Origin: Serratia sp. PL17
GTDB taxonomy: Bacteria; Pseudomonadota; Gammaproteobacteria; Enterobacterales; Enterobacteriaceae
Assembly (NCBI RefSeq): GCF_017832355.1
Contig: NZ_JAFIBY010000002.1
Coordinates: 62,001 to 126,000, forward strand
Direction of reading: 5' to 3'
DNA length: 64,000 bases
Shown: in pieces, positions 8,041-19,400 of the stretch
Numbering within the stretch: position 1 is the first letter of the stretch
How the letters are laid out: each line of letters begins with the position of its first letter
Notes under the pieces: generated by a model
Told to the model about the DNA's origin: nothing
Database searches by the model: none
What the model saw: only the letters and a program-made list of their open reading frames with translations
Position numbers and translations under genes: made by a program

Positions 8041-9993
8041 TTATTTGCTGCTTAAATCAATCTGATAAACCGCAAATCCAATGTTATCCGTACCTTCGGA
8101 TTTCATTGGATACTGGGCATGGGTTTTGATAAACGCCGTAGCCTTCTCGCTTGGTGATGTTTCGAAACGAATATCCAGTGGCTGAGGGTTACTGAACGTC
8201 GCCAAACGCCAGTTATTATCCACCTGTGGCCGTACTGCGCCATGCAGCTGAGTTTCAGCGCTGATATAAGCGGCCAGCACCGAACGGTTCTCATCCGGCG
8301 AAGCGAAGGCAATATGCTGATCGCCGGTGCCGGCAAACTTACCACCGTAAGCACGGTAGTTATTGGTGGCAACCAGGAAGGTGGCGTTTGGATCAATAGG
8401 CTTGCCTTTGAACGTCAGATCTTTGATGCGTTCCGCCTTATCGTTGATCAACTGGCATTCACCGTCGTAACGCGCTGGCTGGCTGACGTCGATCTGGTAA
8501 TTTACCCCGTCAATCACATCAAAGTTATAAGTGCGGAAACCGTCCCAGTTGATCAGGCCCTGTGGTTTGGGGCTGTTAACGTCGATCTGGTTGAATTGCC
8601 CAGCGGAACACTCGAGCCACTCCTTCACCTCTTTGCCGCTGGCTTTCACGACCACCAAGGTATTGGGATAGAGGTAAAGATCCGAAGCGTTACGGAAGGT
8701 GAGCTGGCCTTTTTCCACTTCGACGAAGCTGGCCGGATCGTTTTTGCGTCCGCCCACCTTGAACGGTGCAGCGGCTGACAGCACGGGCAGGTCGGCCAGG
8801 TCGGGATCGCCCTGAATATAGTGCTCGACGTAAGCCTTCTGCGCGTTATTCACGATTTGCACCGTGGGATCATCCTGAATCAGTGCCAAATAGCTGTACA
8901 TGTTGTCGTCCGCTTTACCGACGGGTTTACTGACGAAATCACGTGTGCCTTTATGATCTTCCGCCAGGACTTTCACCAGACTGGCATCTTCTGCAGCCAG
9001 CGATTTCTTGTTCTCTTTGTCGTAGATTGGCCGTGCTTCCGCTTTGGCGGAGGCCACTTTCCAACTGCCAGAGTCGTTGTTTAGCTGCAGATCGACTACG
9101 CCGAGGTGATCACCCCATTGACCCGGCATTACCGCAGGTATGCCATTGAGCGTACCCTGTGCAATGTCTGCGCCTTTGATATTGGCAAAGTCCTTACTTG
9201 GGAACACGGCGTGAGCATGGCCGAACATGATGGCGTCAATGCCTGGTACTTGGCTGAGGTAGTACACCGAATTTTCTGCCATTGCCTTGTATGGCTCGCT
9301 GGACAAGCCGGAGTGCGGGATAGCGACCACCAGGTCGGCGCCTTGTTTGCGCATTTCCGGTACATAGCGTTTAGCGGTTTCGGTGATGTCGTTAACCCTA
9401 ACCTTGCCCTGCAAGTTGGCTTTATCCCAGACTAAAATTTGCGGCGGTACAAAACCGATATAGCCAATTCGCAAAGTATGTTCTTTGCCATCACGATCTT
9501 TTACCGGTGTATCGACGATAATGTAAGGTGTGAACAAGGGTTTCTGTGTTTTAGCGTCGATGACGTTGGCGTTGATATACGGGAATTTGGCTCCGGCAAT
9601 GGCATTTTTCAGGTAGTCGAGCCCGTAGTTGAACTCGTGGTTACCGATGTTGCCAACCACATAGTTCAGGGTATTCATTGCTTTATACACCGGGTGAACA
9701 TCTCCCGGTTTCAAGCCTTTGGCCGCCATATAGTCGCCGAGCGGGCTACCCTGAATAATGTCGCCATTGTCCACCAACACCGTATTGGCCGCTTGTTGAC
9801 GTGCCTGTTCAATCAGGCTGGCGGTACGCACCAGACCGAATTTATCGGTCGGTTTATCCTTGTAGTAATCGAAGTCCATCATGTTGCTGTGCAGGTCGGT
9901 TGTTTCCAGCACGCGCAGATCGACCGTAGCCGCCTGCACCGAGGCGCAAACCAGTACAGCGAGGGCAGACAACGTCAGCGAACGCTTCATCAT
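8041..9993 (-). CDS. cpdB: Periplasmic 2',3'-cyclic-nucleotide 2'-phosphodiesterase/3'-nucleotidase
   Basis: I place the start at the ATG-ATG pair (9993/9990), preceded by GGAG. This gives a signal peptide [21 protein letters not shown] and a mature protein beginning [16 protein letters not shown]. The metallophosphatase motifs are clear: [29 protein letters not shown] and GHAHAVFP. The C-terminal substrate-binding domain follows (about 370 on, with [11 protein letters not shown] and [10 protein letters not shown]). The enzyme hydrolyses 2',3'-cNMPs and 3'-nucleotides for salvage in the periplasm. The mature sequence closely matches E. coli CpdB. The frame is open 16 codons further upstream, but that extension has no support. 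Confidence 0.95.
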   Translation of the reverse strand: MMKRSLTLSALAVLVCASVQAATVDLRVLETTDLHSNMMDFDYYKDKPTDKFGLVRTASLIEQARQQAANTVLVDNGDIIQGSPLGDYMAAKGLKPGDVHPVYKAMNTLNYVVGNIGNHEFNYGLDYLKNAIAGAKFPYINANVIDAKTQKPLFTPYIIVDTPVKDRDGKEHTLRIGYIGFVPPQILVWDKANLQGKVRVNDITETAKRYVPEMRKQGADLVVAIPHSGLSSEPYKAMAENSVYYLSQVPGIDAIMFGHAHAVFPSKDFANIKGADIAQGTLNGIPAVMPGQWGDHLGVVDLQLNNDSGSWKVASAKAEARPIYDKENKKSLAAEDASLVKVLAEDHKGTRDFVSKPVGKADDNMYSYLALIQDDPTVQIVNNAQKAYVEHYIQGDPDLADLPVLSAAAPFKVGGRKNDPASFVEVEKGQLTFRNASDLYLYPNTLVVVKASGKEVKEWLECSAGQFNQIDVNSPKPQGLINWDGFRTYNFDVIDGVNYQIDVSQPARYDGECQLINDKAERIKDLTFKGKPIDPNATFLVATNNYRAYGGKFAGTGDQHIAFASPDENRSVLAAYISAETQLHGAVRPQVDNNWRLATFSNPQPLDIRFETSPSEKATAFIKTHAQYPMKSEGTDNIGFAVYQIDLSSK

Positions 9994-10373
9994 TTTTGGC
10001 TTTCTCCATTCCATTTTTCGAGTTTTATCGCAGAGGGACATGTAATTAACATTGGTTGTCTCACCAAACTGTGAAGTGTGGCAGAAAACTGACCGAGGTA
10101 TCTGAGGAAATATCGCAGTTGTGACGGGAAAGACTTGAGTAATTACCGCAGGTTAAATCGTTGTGATGGATATTCCCTGCAAAAAAAACTAGGCTGCTAG
10201 CAATGAGAAAGGGGAAATGCCCCACTGAACTGTATACCCGTCATACTTGAAGTTGCCTCTTTGTTGGCTACGTCTGGTCACTCCGGTCACATAGTGGACT
10301 GTGCTCCGGGGATCCGTAGACTTGCCACCGCGATGCAGTTCCAGTTATTCAGGGTATTTATCTGAGGTGAATG
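9994..10373. other. Divergent cpdB-cysQ intergenic region with a repeat element
   Basis: The region must hold both promoters. An AT-rich segment lies at about 10060-10200; 10233-10358 is an imperfect palindromic repeat described separately. No small gene is evident. Confidence 0.5.
10233..10358 (+). repeat. ~125-bp imperfect palindromic intergenic repeat, copy 1
   Basis: It begins TATACCCGTCATACTTGAAG and ends TTCCAGTTATTCAGGGTATT. The ends are mutual inverted repeats (TATACCC/GGGTAT and ACTTGAAG/TTCCAGTT). The centre, around ACTGTGCTCCGGGGATC, corresponds to the centre of copy 2 at 54161-54281 in the opposite orientation. I recognise the ends and centre from dispersed intergenic repeats common in Serratia and Yersinia; that attribution is from memory. 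It ends 15 bp before the cysQ start, with the ribosome site directly after it. Confidence 0.75.
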
Positions 10374-11114
10374 ATGTTAGAACAAATTTGCCAACTGTCC
10401 CGCGAGGCGGGTGCGGCGATCATGGCGGTGTATCAAGGTGAACAACCGCTTGATGCTGCAAAGAAAAAAGACGATTCTCCGGTGACAGCGGCCGACTTGG
10501 CGGCGCACCATATTATCAAACGCGGTCTTGCGGTATTAACGCCGGACATCCCGCTGCTCTCAGAGGAAGATCCACCGGCGTGGACTGAACGGCAGAGCTG
10601 GACGCGTTATTGGCTGGTCGATCCGTTGGACGGCACCAAGGAATTCCTCAACCGCAATGGTGAATTCACGGTAAATATTGCGCTGATTGAAGACGGCCAA
10701 GCCGTGATGGGCGTGGTTTACGCCCCGGCGATTGACGTGCTGTATCTGGCGGAACGCGGCAAAGCCTGGAAAGAAGAAAAGGGCCGACGCCAGGCCATTA
10801 GCGTCAGTAACGCCCACCCACCGCTGGTGGTCGTCAGCCGCTCACACAGTGACGAAGAATTGAAGGATTACCTGAACCAGTTGGGCGAGCATCAGACGGT
10901 TTCTGTCGGATCCTCGTTAAAGTTTTGTCTGGTCGCGGAAGGTAAAGCGCAGCTGTACCCACGTTTTGGGCCAACTAACATCTGGGATACCGCTGCCGGT
11001 CATGCCGTCGCCGTTGCGGCCGGGGCGCAGATCCACGATTGGCAGGGCAAACCTTTGCTCTACACACCGCGTGAATCGTTCCTTAACCCCGGCTTTCGGG
11101 TGTCGCTGTTCTAA
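10374..11114 (+). CDS. cysQ: 3'(2'),5'-bisphosphate nucleotidase CysQ
   Basis: The 246-residue protein starts MLEQICQL, the second of two adjacent ATGs; GAGGTGA sits 3 and 6 bases before them and the second gives the E. coli length. It belongs to the lithium-sensitive inositol monophosphatase superfamily. Metal-binding motifs are LLSEEDPP (about 63-70), [12 protein letters not shown] (about 83-94) and [10 protein letters not shown] near the C-terminus. It converts 3'-phosphoadenosine-5'-phosphate to AMP during sulfate assimilation. It is convergent with ytfJ, with stop codons almost touching. Confidence 0.96.
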   Translation: MLEQICQLSREAGAAIMAVYQGEQPLDAAKKKDDSPVTAADLAAHHIIKRGLAVLTPDIPLLSEEDPPAWTERQSWTRYWLVDPLDGTKEFLNRNGEFTVNIALIEDGQAVMGVVYAPAIDVLYLAERGKAWKEEKGRRQAISVSNAHPPLVVVSRSHSDEELKDYLNQLGEHQTVSVGSSLKFCLVAEGKAQLYPRFGPTNIWDTAAGHAVAVAAGAQIHDWQGKPLLYTPRESFLNPGFRVSLF

Positions 11115-11115
11115 T

Positions 11116-11673
11116 TTACTTTGCCAGAAGCTGGTGCAGTTGGGTCATGACCTGCTGCACTTCTTCCGGTGTCAGTGCGCCGTCTTTGGCAAACTGGATC
11201 CTGCCTTGATTATCCAACACTACAATGGCTGAGCCCTTTGGCTGCAGATCCCACGCTTTGCGTACGTTGCCGTTGCTGTCGACAATAAACTGCGACCACG
11301 GGAACTCTTTCTTGCTGTCTTCAATGCTGTTGCGCACAAACATCGCGGTGCCGAGTAACGCGTCGTCGGTATTCACAATTGTCGTCGTTTGGTAACGATC
11401 GTGCGGTAGCTTAGCTTTCTTAATCGCTTCTATCAGTGGGTCGTTCATGTCCTTGGCTGAGCTGCGGCCGGCAATGTGTTGGATCACTCGCACTTTCCCA
11501 CTGAGCTGCGCGCTATTCCAGTTTTGATAGCTAAACTTATTATTAGCGTAATCCAGCTCTCCTTTATCGCTGACGCCAACCGGCGCGACGCGTTGCTGGA
11601 GCTGGAAGTTGTGCGCGGAGGCAAAAAGGGGAGCAAACAGCAGGGATACAATGAGCATGTGACTTTTTTTCAT
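11116..11673 (-). CDS. ytfJ: YtfJ family periplasmic protein
   Basis: A 185-residue protein with a signal peptide MKKSHMLIVSLLFAPLFASA and mature start HNFQLQQ. The rest fits a thioredoxin-like fold: a strand around KVRVIQHIAGRSS, a helix with PLIEAIKKAKLP, then SAIVVLDNQGRIQFAKDGAL. It lacks a CxxC pair, so it is not a classical oxidoreductase. YtfJ has no settled role. The ribosome site AAGGAGAA precedes the ATG. Confidence 0.93.
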   Translation of the reverse strand: MKKSHMLIVSLLFAPLFASAHNFQLQQRVAPVGVSDKGELDYANNKFSYQNWNSAQLSGKVRVIQHIAGRSSAKDMNDPLIEAIKKAKLPHDRYQTTTIVNTDDALLGTAMFVRNSIEDSKKEFPWSQFIVDSNGNVRKAWDLQPKGSAIVVLDNQGRIQFAKDGALTPEEVQQVMTQLHQLLAK

Positions 11674-11997
11674 GCCTTCTCCTTAAGGGGAAATGGTGCC
11701 GACAGCACCCGATAGCCTAAAGCATAGGTGGTGATCAGAGGTCTGTCCTGTTAGCCGGATCGCAGTTTTTCCTTCTGGGGGCAAATGCCTGTATTTTGAA
11801 GGGATATACTGAAAAAGTTATATATTATCATATACAATTCTGTCAAAAGGTGTAAATCCAGTGCAGATCTCCAAGCGGAAATGAACGATATGGTCTTTAC
11901 TGGGTCTACTACATGGCAATCACGTTGCGTTCTTATTTTAGAGGCTGCCACCTTGGCGGCTCGCTGAGCGCATGGACAAACGGAGGAGAGTAATAGA
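11674..11997. other. ytfJ-ytfK divergent intergenic region
   Basis: This stretch carries the two divergent promoters. An AT-rich block at 11810-11840 could be the ytfK promoter. A single CTGTCAA word (11841-11847) resembles half of a Pho box, but I see no convincing second half. No extra gene. Confidence 0.45.
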
Positions 11998-12204
11998 ATG
12001 AGAATCTTCCAGCGTTATAATCCGTTGAAAGTGGCAAAGTATGTAAAGACCTTGTTTCGCGGTCGGCTGTATATCAAAGATGTTGGTGCGTTTGAATTCG
12101 ATGAAGGAAAAATCCTGTTGCCAAAAATCCGCGACAGGCGCCATTTCAGTGTGATGTCAGAGGTAAACCGTCAGGTGTTGCTGCTGCAGTCTGAAATGGG
12201 GTGA
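11998..12204 (+). CDS. ytfK: Stringent-response modulator YtfK
   Basis: The 68-residue protein is nearly collinear with E. coli Ytf[41 protein letters not shown] and a C-terminal [18 protein letters not shown]. In E. coli YtfK binds SpoT and shifts it toward (p)ppGpp synthesis under phosphate or fatty-acid starvation. A strong GGAGGAGAG site lies upstream. It converges on ytfL across a shared terminator. Confidence 0.95.
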   Translation: MRIFQRYNPLKVAKYVKTLFRGRLYIKDVGAFEFDEGKILLPKIRDRRHFSVMSEVNRQVLLLQSEMG

Positions 12205-12231
12205 TTGGGCACAGAGCGCCAATCAAAAAAT

Positions 12232-12260
12232 ACGGCCCCGAGGGGGCCGTTTATGTTTTT
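12232..12260. terminator. Bidirectional terminator between ytfK and ytfL
   Basis: ACGGCCCC (12232-12239) pairs with GGGGCCGT (12243-12250). T-rich sequence follows on the plus strand and an A-run precedes it, so it can serve both converging genes. Confidence 0.8.
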
Positions 12261-12272
12261 GCTGTAGGTGCG

Positions 12273-13604
12273 TCAGGCTGAAGGGGTGTCGTCCGGCGCT
12301 TTTGGCAGCGTCGACGCCGGCTTATCGCTCAACCGGGTGACCAGCAGCTGGTCAATCTTGTAGCTGTCGATATCTACCACTTCAAACTTGTAGCCGGCAT
12401 ATTTGACGAAATCGGTACGCTTAGGGATCTTGCGCAGCATATACATCATAAAGCCGCCAATAGTCTCGTAGTTACCTGCTTGTGGGAACTCGTCGATATC
12501 CAGCACGCGCATCACGTCATCGATAGGCGTACCGCCTTCAATCAGCCATGAGTTCTCATCGCGCGCCACGATCTGTTCTTCCTGACCCTGGCCGACCAAA
12601 TCACCCATCAGCGTGGTCATTACGTCATTCAGCGTGATGATGCCCACAACCAACGCATATTCATTGAGAATGACGGCAAAGTCTTCACCCGCCGTTTTAA
12701 AGCTTTCCAATGCTTCAGACAACGTCAGGGTATCTGGCACGATCAGGGCTGAACGGATCTGCACACCACTGCTCAATACCAGGCTTTGATTACCCAGCAC
12801 GCGGTTTAACAAGTCTTTGGAGTCAACGTAGCCGACAACCTGATCGATATTGCCGTCACACACCAGGAACTTGGAGTGCGGATGCGTTGAGACTTTCTCG
12901 ATGATGCTTTCTTCGCTCTCGCGCAGATCAAAGTAAACCACGCTTTCGCGTGAGGTCATCGACGAAGGCACCGTACGTGATTCCAGCTCGAAAACGTTTT
13001 CGATCAGTTCATGCTCTTGCTTACGCAGAACGCCAGCCAGCGCACCGGCTTCCACCACCGCATAGATATCGTCGGAGGTGATGTCGTCTTTACGCACCAT
13101 CGGCAGTTTGAACAGACGGAAAATCAGGTTTGCCATACCGTTGAAGAACCAAACCAGCGGCCGGAAAATCATGATCGAGAAACGCATCGGGTTGATGATC
13201 CGGACGGCGACCGTCTCTGGTGCAATCATACCGATGCGCTTCGGCGTCAAATCTGCGAACAGGATAAACAAGCTGGTCACCAGCACGAACGAGCAGATGA
13301 AGCTAACCTGCTCAGCCATCTCTGGGGATAAGAAACGGTCGAACAACACTTTAAAACTAGGAGAAAAGGCTGCATCACCGACGATACCACCCAGGATGGC
13401 GACGGCGTTCAGGCCAATCTGTACCACGGTAAAGAACAACCCCGGCGTTTCTTGCAGCTTGAGGACTTTGGTGGCATTGACGTTACCTTCGTCAGCCATC
13501 AGTTTCAGTTTAATCTTGCGTGACGCGGCCAGAGATATTTCCGACAGCGAGAAAAACGCACTCACTGCGATCAGAAAAAGAATCAGTAAAATACTGTTTA
13601 ACAT
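12273..13604 (-). CDS. ytfL: CNNM/CorC-type membrane transporter YtfL (PaeA-like)
   Basis: A 443-residue protein with an N-terminal DUF21/CNNM membrane domain (about 1-190; helices near 5-25, 60-85, 100-120 and 135-160, with SEISLAASRKIKLK). A CBS-domain pair follows (about 205-340), then a C-terminal CorC_HlyC domain (about 355-435, with GGTPIDDVMRVL and GGFMMYMLRKIPKR). E. coli YtfL (PaeA) exports cadaverine and putrescine; older annotations call the family hemolysin-like. The sequence tracks E. coli closely until the variable tail. Confidence 0.94.
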   Translation of the reverse strand: MLNSILLILFLIAVSAFFSLSEISLAASRKIKLKLMADEGNVNATKVLKLQETPGLFFTVVQIGLNAVAILGGIVGDAAFSPSFKVLFDRFLSPEMAEQVSFICSFVLVTSLFILFADLTPKRIGMIAPETVAVRIINPMRFSIMIFRPLVWFFNGMANLIFRLFKLPMVRKDDITSDDIYAVVEAGALAGVLRKQEHELIENVFELESRTVPSSMTSRESVVYFDLRESEESIIEKVSTHPHSKFLVCDGNIDQVVGYVDSKDLLNRVLGNQSLVLSSGVQIRSALIVPDTLTLSEALESFKTAGEDFAVILNEYALVVGIITLNDVMTTLMGDLVGQGQEEQIVARDENSWLIEGGTPIDDVMRVLDIDEFPQAGNYETIGGFMMYMLRKIPKRTDFVKYAGYKFEVVDIDSYKIDQLLVTRLSDKPASTLPKAPDDTPSA

Positions 13605-13780
13605 AATCTATCCATACGTGCCGACGGGATGACGGCGCTCTTGAGGAAGGGTAGTACATTGTAAAAAAAGTAGTGATAACAACCAGAAAGGAGGCTATCA
13701 GGCCGCAGATGCGGCCCGCACAGTATAGCAGCAGCCCTACAGGAGCCGCCAGCGGTTAAAAATTACCGCTGGCCAGTGAG

Positions 13781-14422
13781 TTAGCGTTGAGGAGGCAAGC
13801 AGACACCGATACCGCCCAAGCCACAGTAGCCTTCAGGGTTCTTGTACAGATATTGCTGGTGGTCATCTTCGGCATAGTAAAACGGCAGCGCGGGCACGAC
13901 TTCAGTCGTGATGGTGCGCTTGTCGCCCGCTTCAACCATGGCCTGCTGGAAGCGCTGCAGGCTGTTTTCGGCTTCGGCCTGCTGCTCTGGCGTTAGCGTA
14001 TAAATTGCCGAGCGGTACTGGGTGCCGACATCGCCACCTTGACGCATGCCCTGTGCCGGGTCGTGGTTTTCCCAGAAGACCTGCAGCAACTGCTTATAGC
14101 TGATGACTTTCGGATCGAACACGACACGAACCACCTCGGTATGGCCAGTCTGGCCACTGCACACTTCACGGTAGGTTGGATTCGGCGTATAGCCGCCGCT
14201 GTAGCCCGCAGCGGTGCTGTATACCCCCGGCTGTTGCCAGAACAGGCGCTCGACACCCCAGAAACAGCCCATGGCGAAGATCGCTACCGCCATGCCATCC
14301 GGCACGTGAGTCATCGAATGATCGGTGACCACATTGAGTGTGGCAACCGGCATGGGAGTCGTGCGGCCAGGCAGTGCGTTCGCCTTGTCGACGGTTTGTG
14401 TTTTATCAAAAAATGGCACCAC
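13781..14422 (-). CDS. msrA: Peptide-methionine (S)-S-oxide reductase MsrA
   Basis: The 213-residue protein has the catalytic motif GCFWG at 52-56 (nucleophile Cys53) and resolving cysteines near the end (Cys200, Cys208). [15 protein letters not shown] and the [11 protein letters not shown] segment are family signatures. It reduces methionine-S-sulfoxide using thioredoxin. The start is GTG at 14422, preceded by GGAG 7 bases upstream; a second GTG follows directly. It is divergent from tamA. Confidence 0.95.
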   Translation of the reverse strand: MVPFFDKTQTVDKANALPGRTTPMPVATLNVVTDHSMTHVPDGMAVAIFAMGCFWGVERLFWQQPGVYSTAAGYSGGYTPNPTYREVCSGQTGHTEVVRVVFDPKVISYKQLLQVFWENHDPAQGMRQGGDVGTQYRSAIYTLTPEQQAEAENSLQRFQQAMVEAGDKRTITTEVVPALPFYYAEDDHQQYLYKNPEGYCGLGGIGVCLPPQR

Positions 14423-14708
14423 GGTTGACTCCTGTTGTCACAGTAAGAATTGGCCTAAGACGCGGCAGTTCGGTTGTATCTAACCGAAACTTTGCCCACA
14501 ATAAGCTACATATTCAGATTATGTATCAGATTAACGCAGTATTTAGAGCGCCAAAAGCGAAGAATGCGCCAGTTTACTGCGACAGTAAAACCGTAACATG
14601 CAGCGTCTGGAATAATGCTGAAAGGGTTGCCGTCTTGATAGCGCGGAGTATGCCCTGGTACCAGAGCGAGTGTTATTACAGGAAAGTAAAATAAATTAAG
14701 GAGAACGC

Positions 14709-16445
14709 GTGCCACGATACCGAGCCCTGTGCTTTTTGTGTGCGCTGCTCGCGACGCCTGCGGCGTATTCGGCGAATGTGCGGCTGCAGGTTGAAGGACT
14801 TAGCGGGGAACTGGAAAAAAACGTCCGGGTGCGTTTGTCATCCATCACGCCGGAAGAGGTCAGCACTGACGGCCGTTTCCGCGCGCGCGTGGATGAAGCT
14901 GTCCGTCAGGGGCTGCGAGCGCTCGGCTATTATCAACCCACCATCGACTTTACCCTGGACGATCGCCCAGGTCTGTCACGTCCGGTATTGCATGCCAAGG
15001 TGAACCCAGGTGAACCCGTGCGGATTGCCGGTGCCAATATTGTGTTGGAAGGCGGCGCGAAAACCGATGACGACTACCTGGCACTGGTCAAGAAAGGCAA
15101 GCCGACGATAGGCGAGATCCTCAATCACGGCAAGTACGACAGCTTTAAAGGGTCATTGACCGGCATGGCGCTTCGCAAAGGCTATTTCGATGCTGACATG
15201 ACCAAAAGCCAGCTTGGTGTCGCGGAAGATCTGCATAAGGCCTATTGGGACATCGACTTCAACAGCGGACAGCGTTATCGCTTCGGCCAAGTGAAGTTCA
15301 GCGGCTCGCAAATCCGTGAAGACTATCTGCAAAATCTGGTGCCCTTTCATCAGGGGGATTACTACAGCTCGGAGGATTTGGCCGAGCTGAACCGCCGTTT
15401 GTCCGCCACCAACTGGTTTAACTCGGTGGTTGTGTCTCCTGATTTCCAAGACGCCAAAGAGAACAAGATTTTGCCGCTAGATGCGTTGGTAACGCCACGC
15501 ACCCGAAACACCATTGAAACCGGGGTGGGTTATTCCACGGATGTTGGCCCGCGCGTGAAGGGCACCTGGAAAAAACCGTGGCTCAACGATCGTGGTCACA
15601 GCCTGGAAACCAGCGCCAGTGTTTCGGCCCCGGAACAGCAGCTCGATTTGACCTATAAAATCCCGTTGCTGAAGAATCCGCTTGAGCAGTATTACCTGCT
15701 GCAAGGGGGGTTCAAAAACGTCGACCTCAACGATACCAAATCCGTTACGTCAAAAGCCGTGGTCTCCCGTAACTGGGATCTGTCCAGCGGCTGGCAACGG
15801 GCGATAAACCTCACCTGGCGTTGGGACCACTTTACTCAGGGTACCGTGACCAATACGACTATGCTGTTGTATCCCGGGGTGAGCGTAAACCGGACCCGTT
15901 CCCGGGGGGGGTTGATGCCGACCTGGGGCGACAGTCAACGTTATTCTATTGATGTGTCTGACAGCACCTGGGGCTCAGACGTGGACTTTGCGCTGATGCA
16001 GGCACAGAACGTCTGGATTCGCACGTTGGCCGACAAGCACCGCTTTGTTGCGCGTGGGCAGGTAGGGTGGATTGAAACCAACGACTTTGAAAGAGTCCCG
16101 CCAGACCTGCGATTCTTCGCCGGTGGTGACCGCAGTATTCGCGGTTATAAATACAAGGGCATTTCCCCTCGCGACGACGACGGCAAGTTGACCGGGGCCT
16201 CTAAAATGCTGACCGGCTCGCTGGAGTATCAATATAACGTGACCGGCAAATGGTGGGGCGCAGTGTTTGTGGATTCCGGTGAAGCCGTAAACGATATCAC
16301 CCAGAGTAATTTCAAGACCGGTGCCGGTTTTGGTGTGCGCTGGCAGTCACCGGTCGGCCCGGTGAAACTGGATATCGCTGCTCCGGTTGGGGATAAAGAT
16401 ACCCACGGGGTGCAGTTCTATATTGGTTTGGGGCCTGAACTATGA
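14709..16445 (+). CDS. tamA: Outer-membrane translocation and assembly component TamA
   Basis: A 578-residue Omp85-family protein with a GTG start preceded by AAGGAG. Signal peptide about 1-22 (ends AAYSA), three POTRA domains (about 23-265) and a 16-strand beta-barrel. Barrel motifs include [16 protein letters not shown] and the [20 protein letters not shown] lid-lock-type motif. With TamB it forms an envelope-spanning complex that moves phospholipids and helps assemble some outer-membrane proteins. It ends in a 4-base ATGA overlap with tamB. Confidence 0.96.
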   Translation: MPRYRALCFLCALLATPAAYSANVRLQVEGLSGELEKNVRVRLSSITPEEVSTDGRFRARVDEAVRQGLRALGYYQPTIDFTLDDRPGLSRPVLHAKVNPGEPVRIAGANIVLEGGAKTDDDYLALVKKGKPTIGEILNHGKYDSFKGSLTGMALRKGYFDADMTKSQLGVAEDLHKAYWDIDFNSGQRYRFGQVKFSGSQIREDYLQNLVPFHQGDYYSSEDLAELNRRLSATNWFNSVVVSPDFQDAKENKILPLDALVTPRTRNTIETGVGYSTDVGPRVKGTWKKPWLNDRGHSLETSASVSAPEQQLDLTYKIPLLKNPLEQYYLLQGGFKNVDLNDTKSVTSKAVVSRNWDLSSGWQRAINLTWRWDHFTQGTVTNTTMLLYPGVSVNRTRSRGGLMPTWGDSQRYSIDVSDSTWGSDVDFALMQAQNVWIRTLADKHRFVARGQVGWIETNDFERVPPDLRFFAGGDRSIRGYKYKGISPRDDDGKLTGASKMLTGSLEYQYNVTGKWWGAVFVDSGEAVNDITQSNFKTGAGFGVRWQSPVGPVKLDIAAPVGDKDTHGVQFYIGLGPEL

Positions 16446-19400
16446 GCCTGATAAAAAAGATTTGCCTGGGTTTCCTGATTATCCTGCTGCTGCTGATTGG
16501 CGGGGTTGCGTTCTTGCTGGGCACCACCAGTGGTTTGCATATGGTGATAAACGGTGCGGCGCGTTGGGTGCCGGGACTGGATATTGCCAGTGTCAGCGGC
16601 GGTTGGCGTGATCTGACGCTGAAAGGCGTGAAATATCAAATGCCGGGTGTCACCGTGAATGCCGGGCAGTTCCATTTGTCACTCGATCTGGCCTGCTTTA
16701 AAAACAGTGCGTTGTGCGTCAATGCGTTGACGGCACAGGATGTGGACGTCGTGGTGAAAACCAAAGAAATGACGCCGTCCGCGCCAGTCGAAGAGACCAG
16801 CGAGCCAACAACCAATCTCAGCACGCCATACCCGATTACTTTGCGCATGTTGGCGCTGAATAACGTCAAAGTCAGCGTAGACGACACGGCGATTTCGCTT
16901 GCTGAATTCCGTACCGGTGCTCAGTGGCAGGAACGTGCGTTGACACTGCTGCCAACCAAGATCAGCGGATTACTGATCGCACTGCCGAAAACGCCGCAAA
17001 ATCCGCTGCCGGAGGCCGTGCAGCCGGTGGTAGACGCAGCGAAGAAAGTAGAGGAAAAGGCCAATCCGGCCACGAAACCCGTACCGCAGCCCGAAGAGAA
17101 GCCACTGGGCGAAACGCTGAAAGAACTGTTCGCGAAACCGTTGCTGCCGGACTTGCCGGATATCCGTTTGCCGCTGGACATCACTGTCAAGGAGATCAGG
17201 GGTGAACAGCTACGGCTGACAGGGGATACCGACGTACTGATCGCAAGCTTGCTGTTGCAGGCCAGCACTCAAGATCAGCATATCAAGCTCGACAATTTCG
17301 ATGTGAAATCCCCACAGGGCACGTTGTCAGCGCAAGGGCAGGCAACGCTGACCGGCAGTTGGCCGGTAGAGATGGTCGCCAACGGCACGGTGAACATCGA
17401 ACCGCTGAAAGGCGAAAAGATCAAACTGAACATTGGCGGTGGTTTACGCGAAGAACTCAAGGTCGCACTCAACCTCTCTGGGCCCGTTGGCGCGCAGCTT
17501 GATCTACAAACCCAATTGGCCGAGGCCGGTTTGCCGCTCGCGTTGACGCTGCAAAGCAAACAACTGAAATGGCCTCTGAGCGGTGAGGCGCAGTACCAGA
17601 TCAATGATTTCCGCCTGCGTTTCAATGGCAAGGCGACCGATTATGCGTTGTCGACACGTGCAAATATCAAAGGGCAGGATCTGCCCCCAGCCGTATTGAC
17701 GCTGGACGGTAAAGGCAACACTGACCAGTTTAAGCTGGAACGCCTGCGGTTGGCCGCCTTGCAGGGCAATACCGATCTGACGGCGCTGGTGGACTGGAGT
17801 AAGGCTATCAGCTGGAATTCACAGCTGACACTGAGTGGGATCAATACCGCTAAGCAGTGGCCGGAATGGCCAGCGAAGTTGGACGGTAAAATCACCACGC
17901 GTGGCAGCCTGCACGGCGGCAGTTGGCAATTGCAGGTCCCCGTGCTGCAACTCGACGGTAACGTGAAGCAGAACAAGGTCACTGCACGTGGCACGCTTAG
18001 CGGCAATGCCGCCGGTCAGTGGAAAATCCCAGGTATCGACCTGACGCTGGGACGCAACCAACTGAACGTGAAGGGCCAACTGGATGAAAAGAGTTGGAAC
18101 CTGGATGCAAATATTGACGCACCGCGTCTGGACGGTGCCCTGCCAGGGCTCGGCGGTACGGCGAAAGGCTTGATTAAACTGCGTGGTAACCTGCAGGCAC
18201 CTCAATTATTGGCCGATCTGACCGCGTCTGGTCTGCAGTGGCAGGCGTTACGCATTAACCGTGTGAAAATCGACGGCGACGTGCGTTCCAGCGATCAAAT
18301 TCAGGGCCAACTGGCTGTGCGTGTTGAACGGCTCAAGCAAGATGCATTGGACATCAACCTGCTGACGCTGGATGCCAAAGGCAGTGAAAAACAGCATCAG
18401 TTGCAACTGAAAATTGATGGCAAACCGGTATCCGGCCAACTGGCGTTGCAAGGCAGTTTCGACCGTCAGCAGCAACGCTGGCGCGGCAACCTGAACAACA
18501 CGCGTTTCGATACGCCGGTGGGCGAATGGCGATTAACGCGCGCCATTGCGCTGGATTACCTGAATACCGCGCAGAAAATCAGTATTGGGCCACATTGCTG
18601 GCAGAACCCGAATGCCGAACTGTGCGTGCCGAAAACTATCGAAGCTGGTCAGAGCGGCCAGGCAAGCGTTGTGCTGAACCGTTTTGATCTGGCGATGATC
18701 AAACCTTTCCTTGGCCCGGAGACGGCTCTGAGTGGCGTCTTTACCGGACGGGCCGACGTTAGCTGGAAGCCTGGTGGTGCACTGCCAGAGGCGAAAGTCT
18801 CGTTGGTGGGCAACGGGGTTAAAGTGGTACAGCAGGTGCAGGGGAATCCATTGCCGATTGCCTTTGACAAGTTGAACCTCAATGCCGGCCTCACCAACGG
18901 TCGGGCGCAGGCCGATTGGTTGATCAAACTGAATAACAATGGCCAGTTTGACGGCAATATTCAGGTGGCTGATCCACAGGTACGCCGCAATATCAGCGGT
19001 AACGTCAATATCACGAATCTTTCACTGGCGATGATTAACCCGGCGCTGATGCAGGGCGAAAAAGCCGCGGGTATGTTGAACGCCAACCTGCGTTTGGGCG
19101 GCAGTGCATTAAAGCCTTTAGTGTATGGCCGGATGGCTCTGGACAAGGTGAAGGTGCAGGGGCACTGGATGCCGTTTGACATGACGGAAGGCCGGCTGGC
19201 GATGAATTTCGACGGCATGACGTCGACGTTGGAAGGGTTGGTCAGCACGACCCACGGTCAGCTTAACCTGTCCGGTGATGCCGATTGGCGTGATATCAAC
19301 GCATGGCGTGCACGCATTGCCGCTAAGGGCGATAAGCTACGCGTGACGGTACCGCCCATGATCCGGATTGATGTGTCGCCGGATTTGATATTCGAGGCCA

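Noticed and set aside
9439-10074. 211-codon plus-strand open frame opposite cpdB
   Set aside because: It lies antisense to a clearly conserved enzyme, has no ribosome site and no recognisable domain; long antisense frames are expected in GC-rich coding DNA.
11841-11860. Possible Pho box upstream of ytfK
   Set aside because: Only one CTGTCA-like half is present; the required direct repeat is not convincing.
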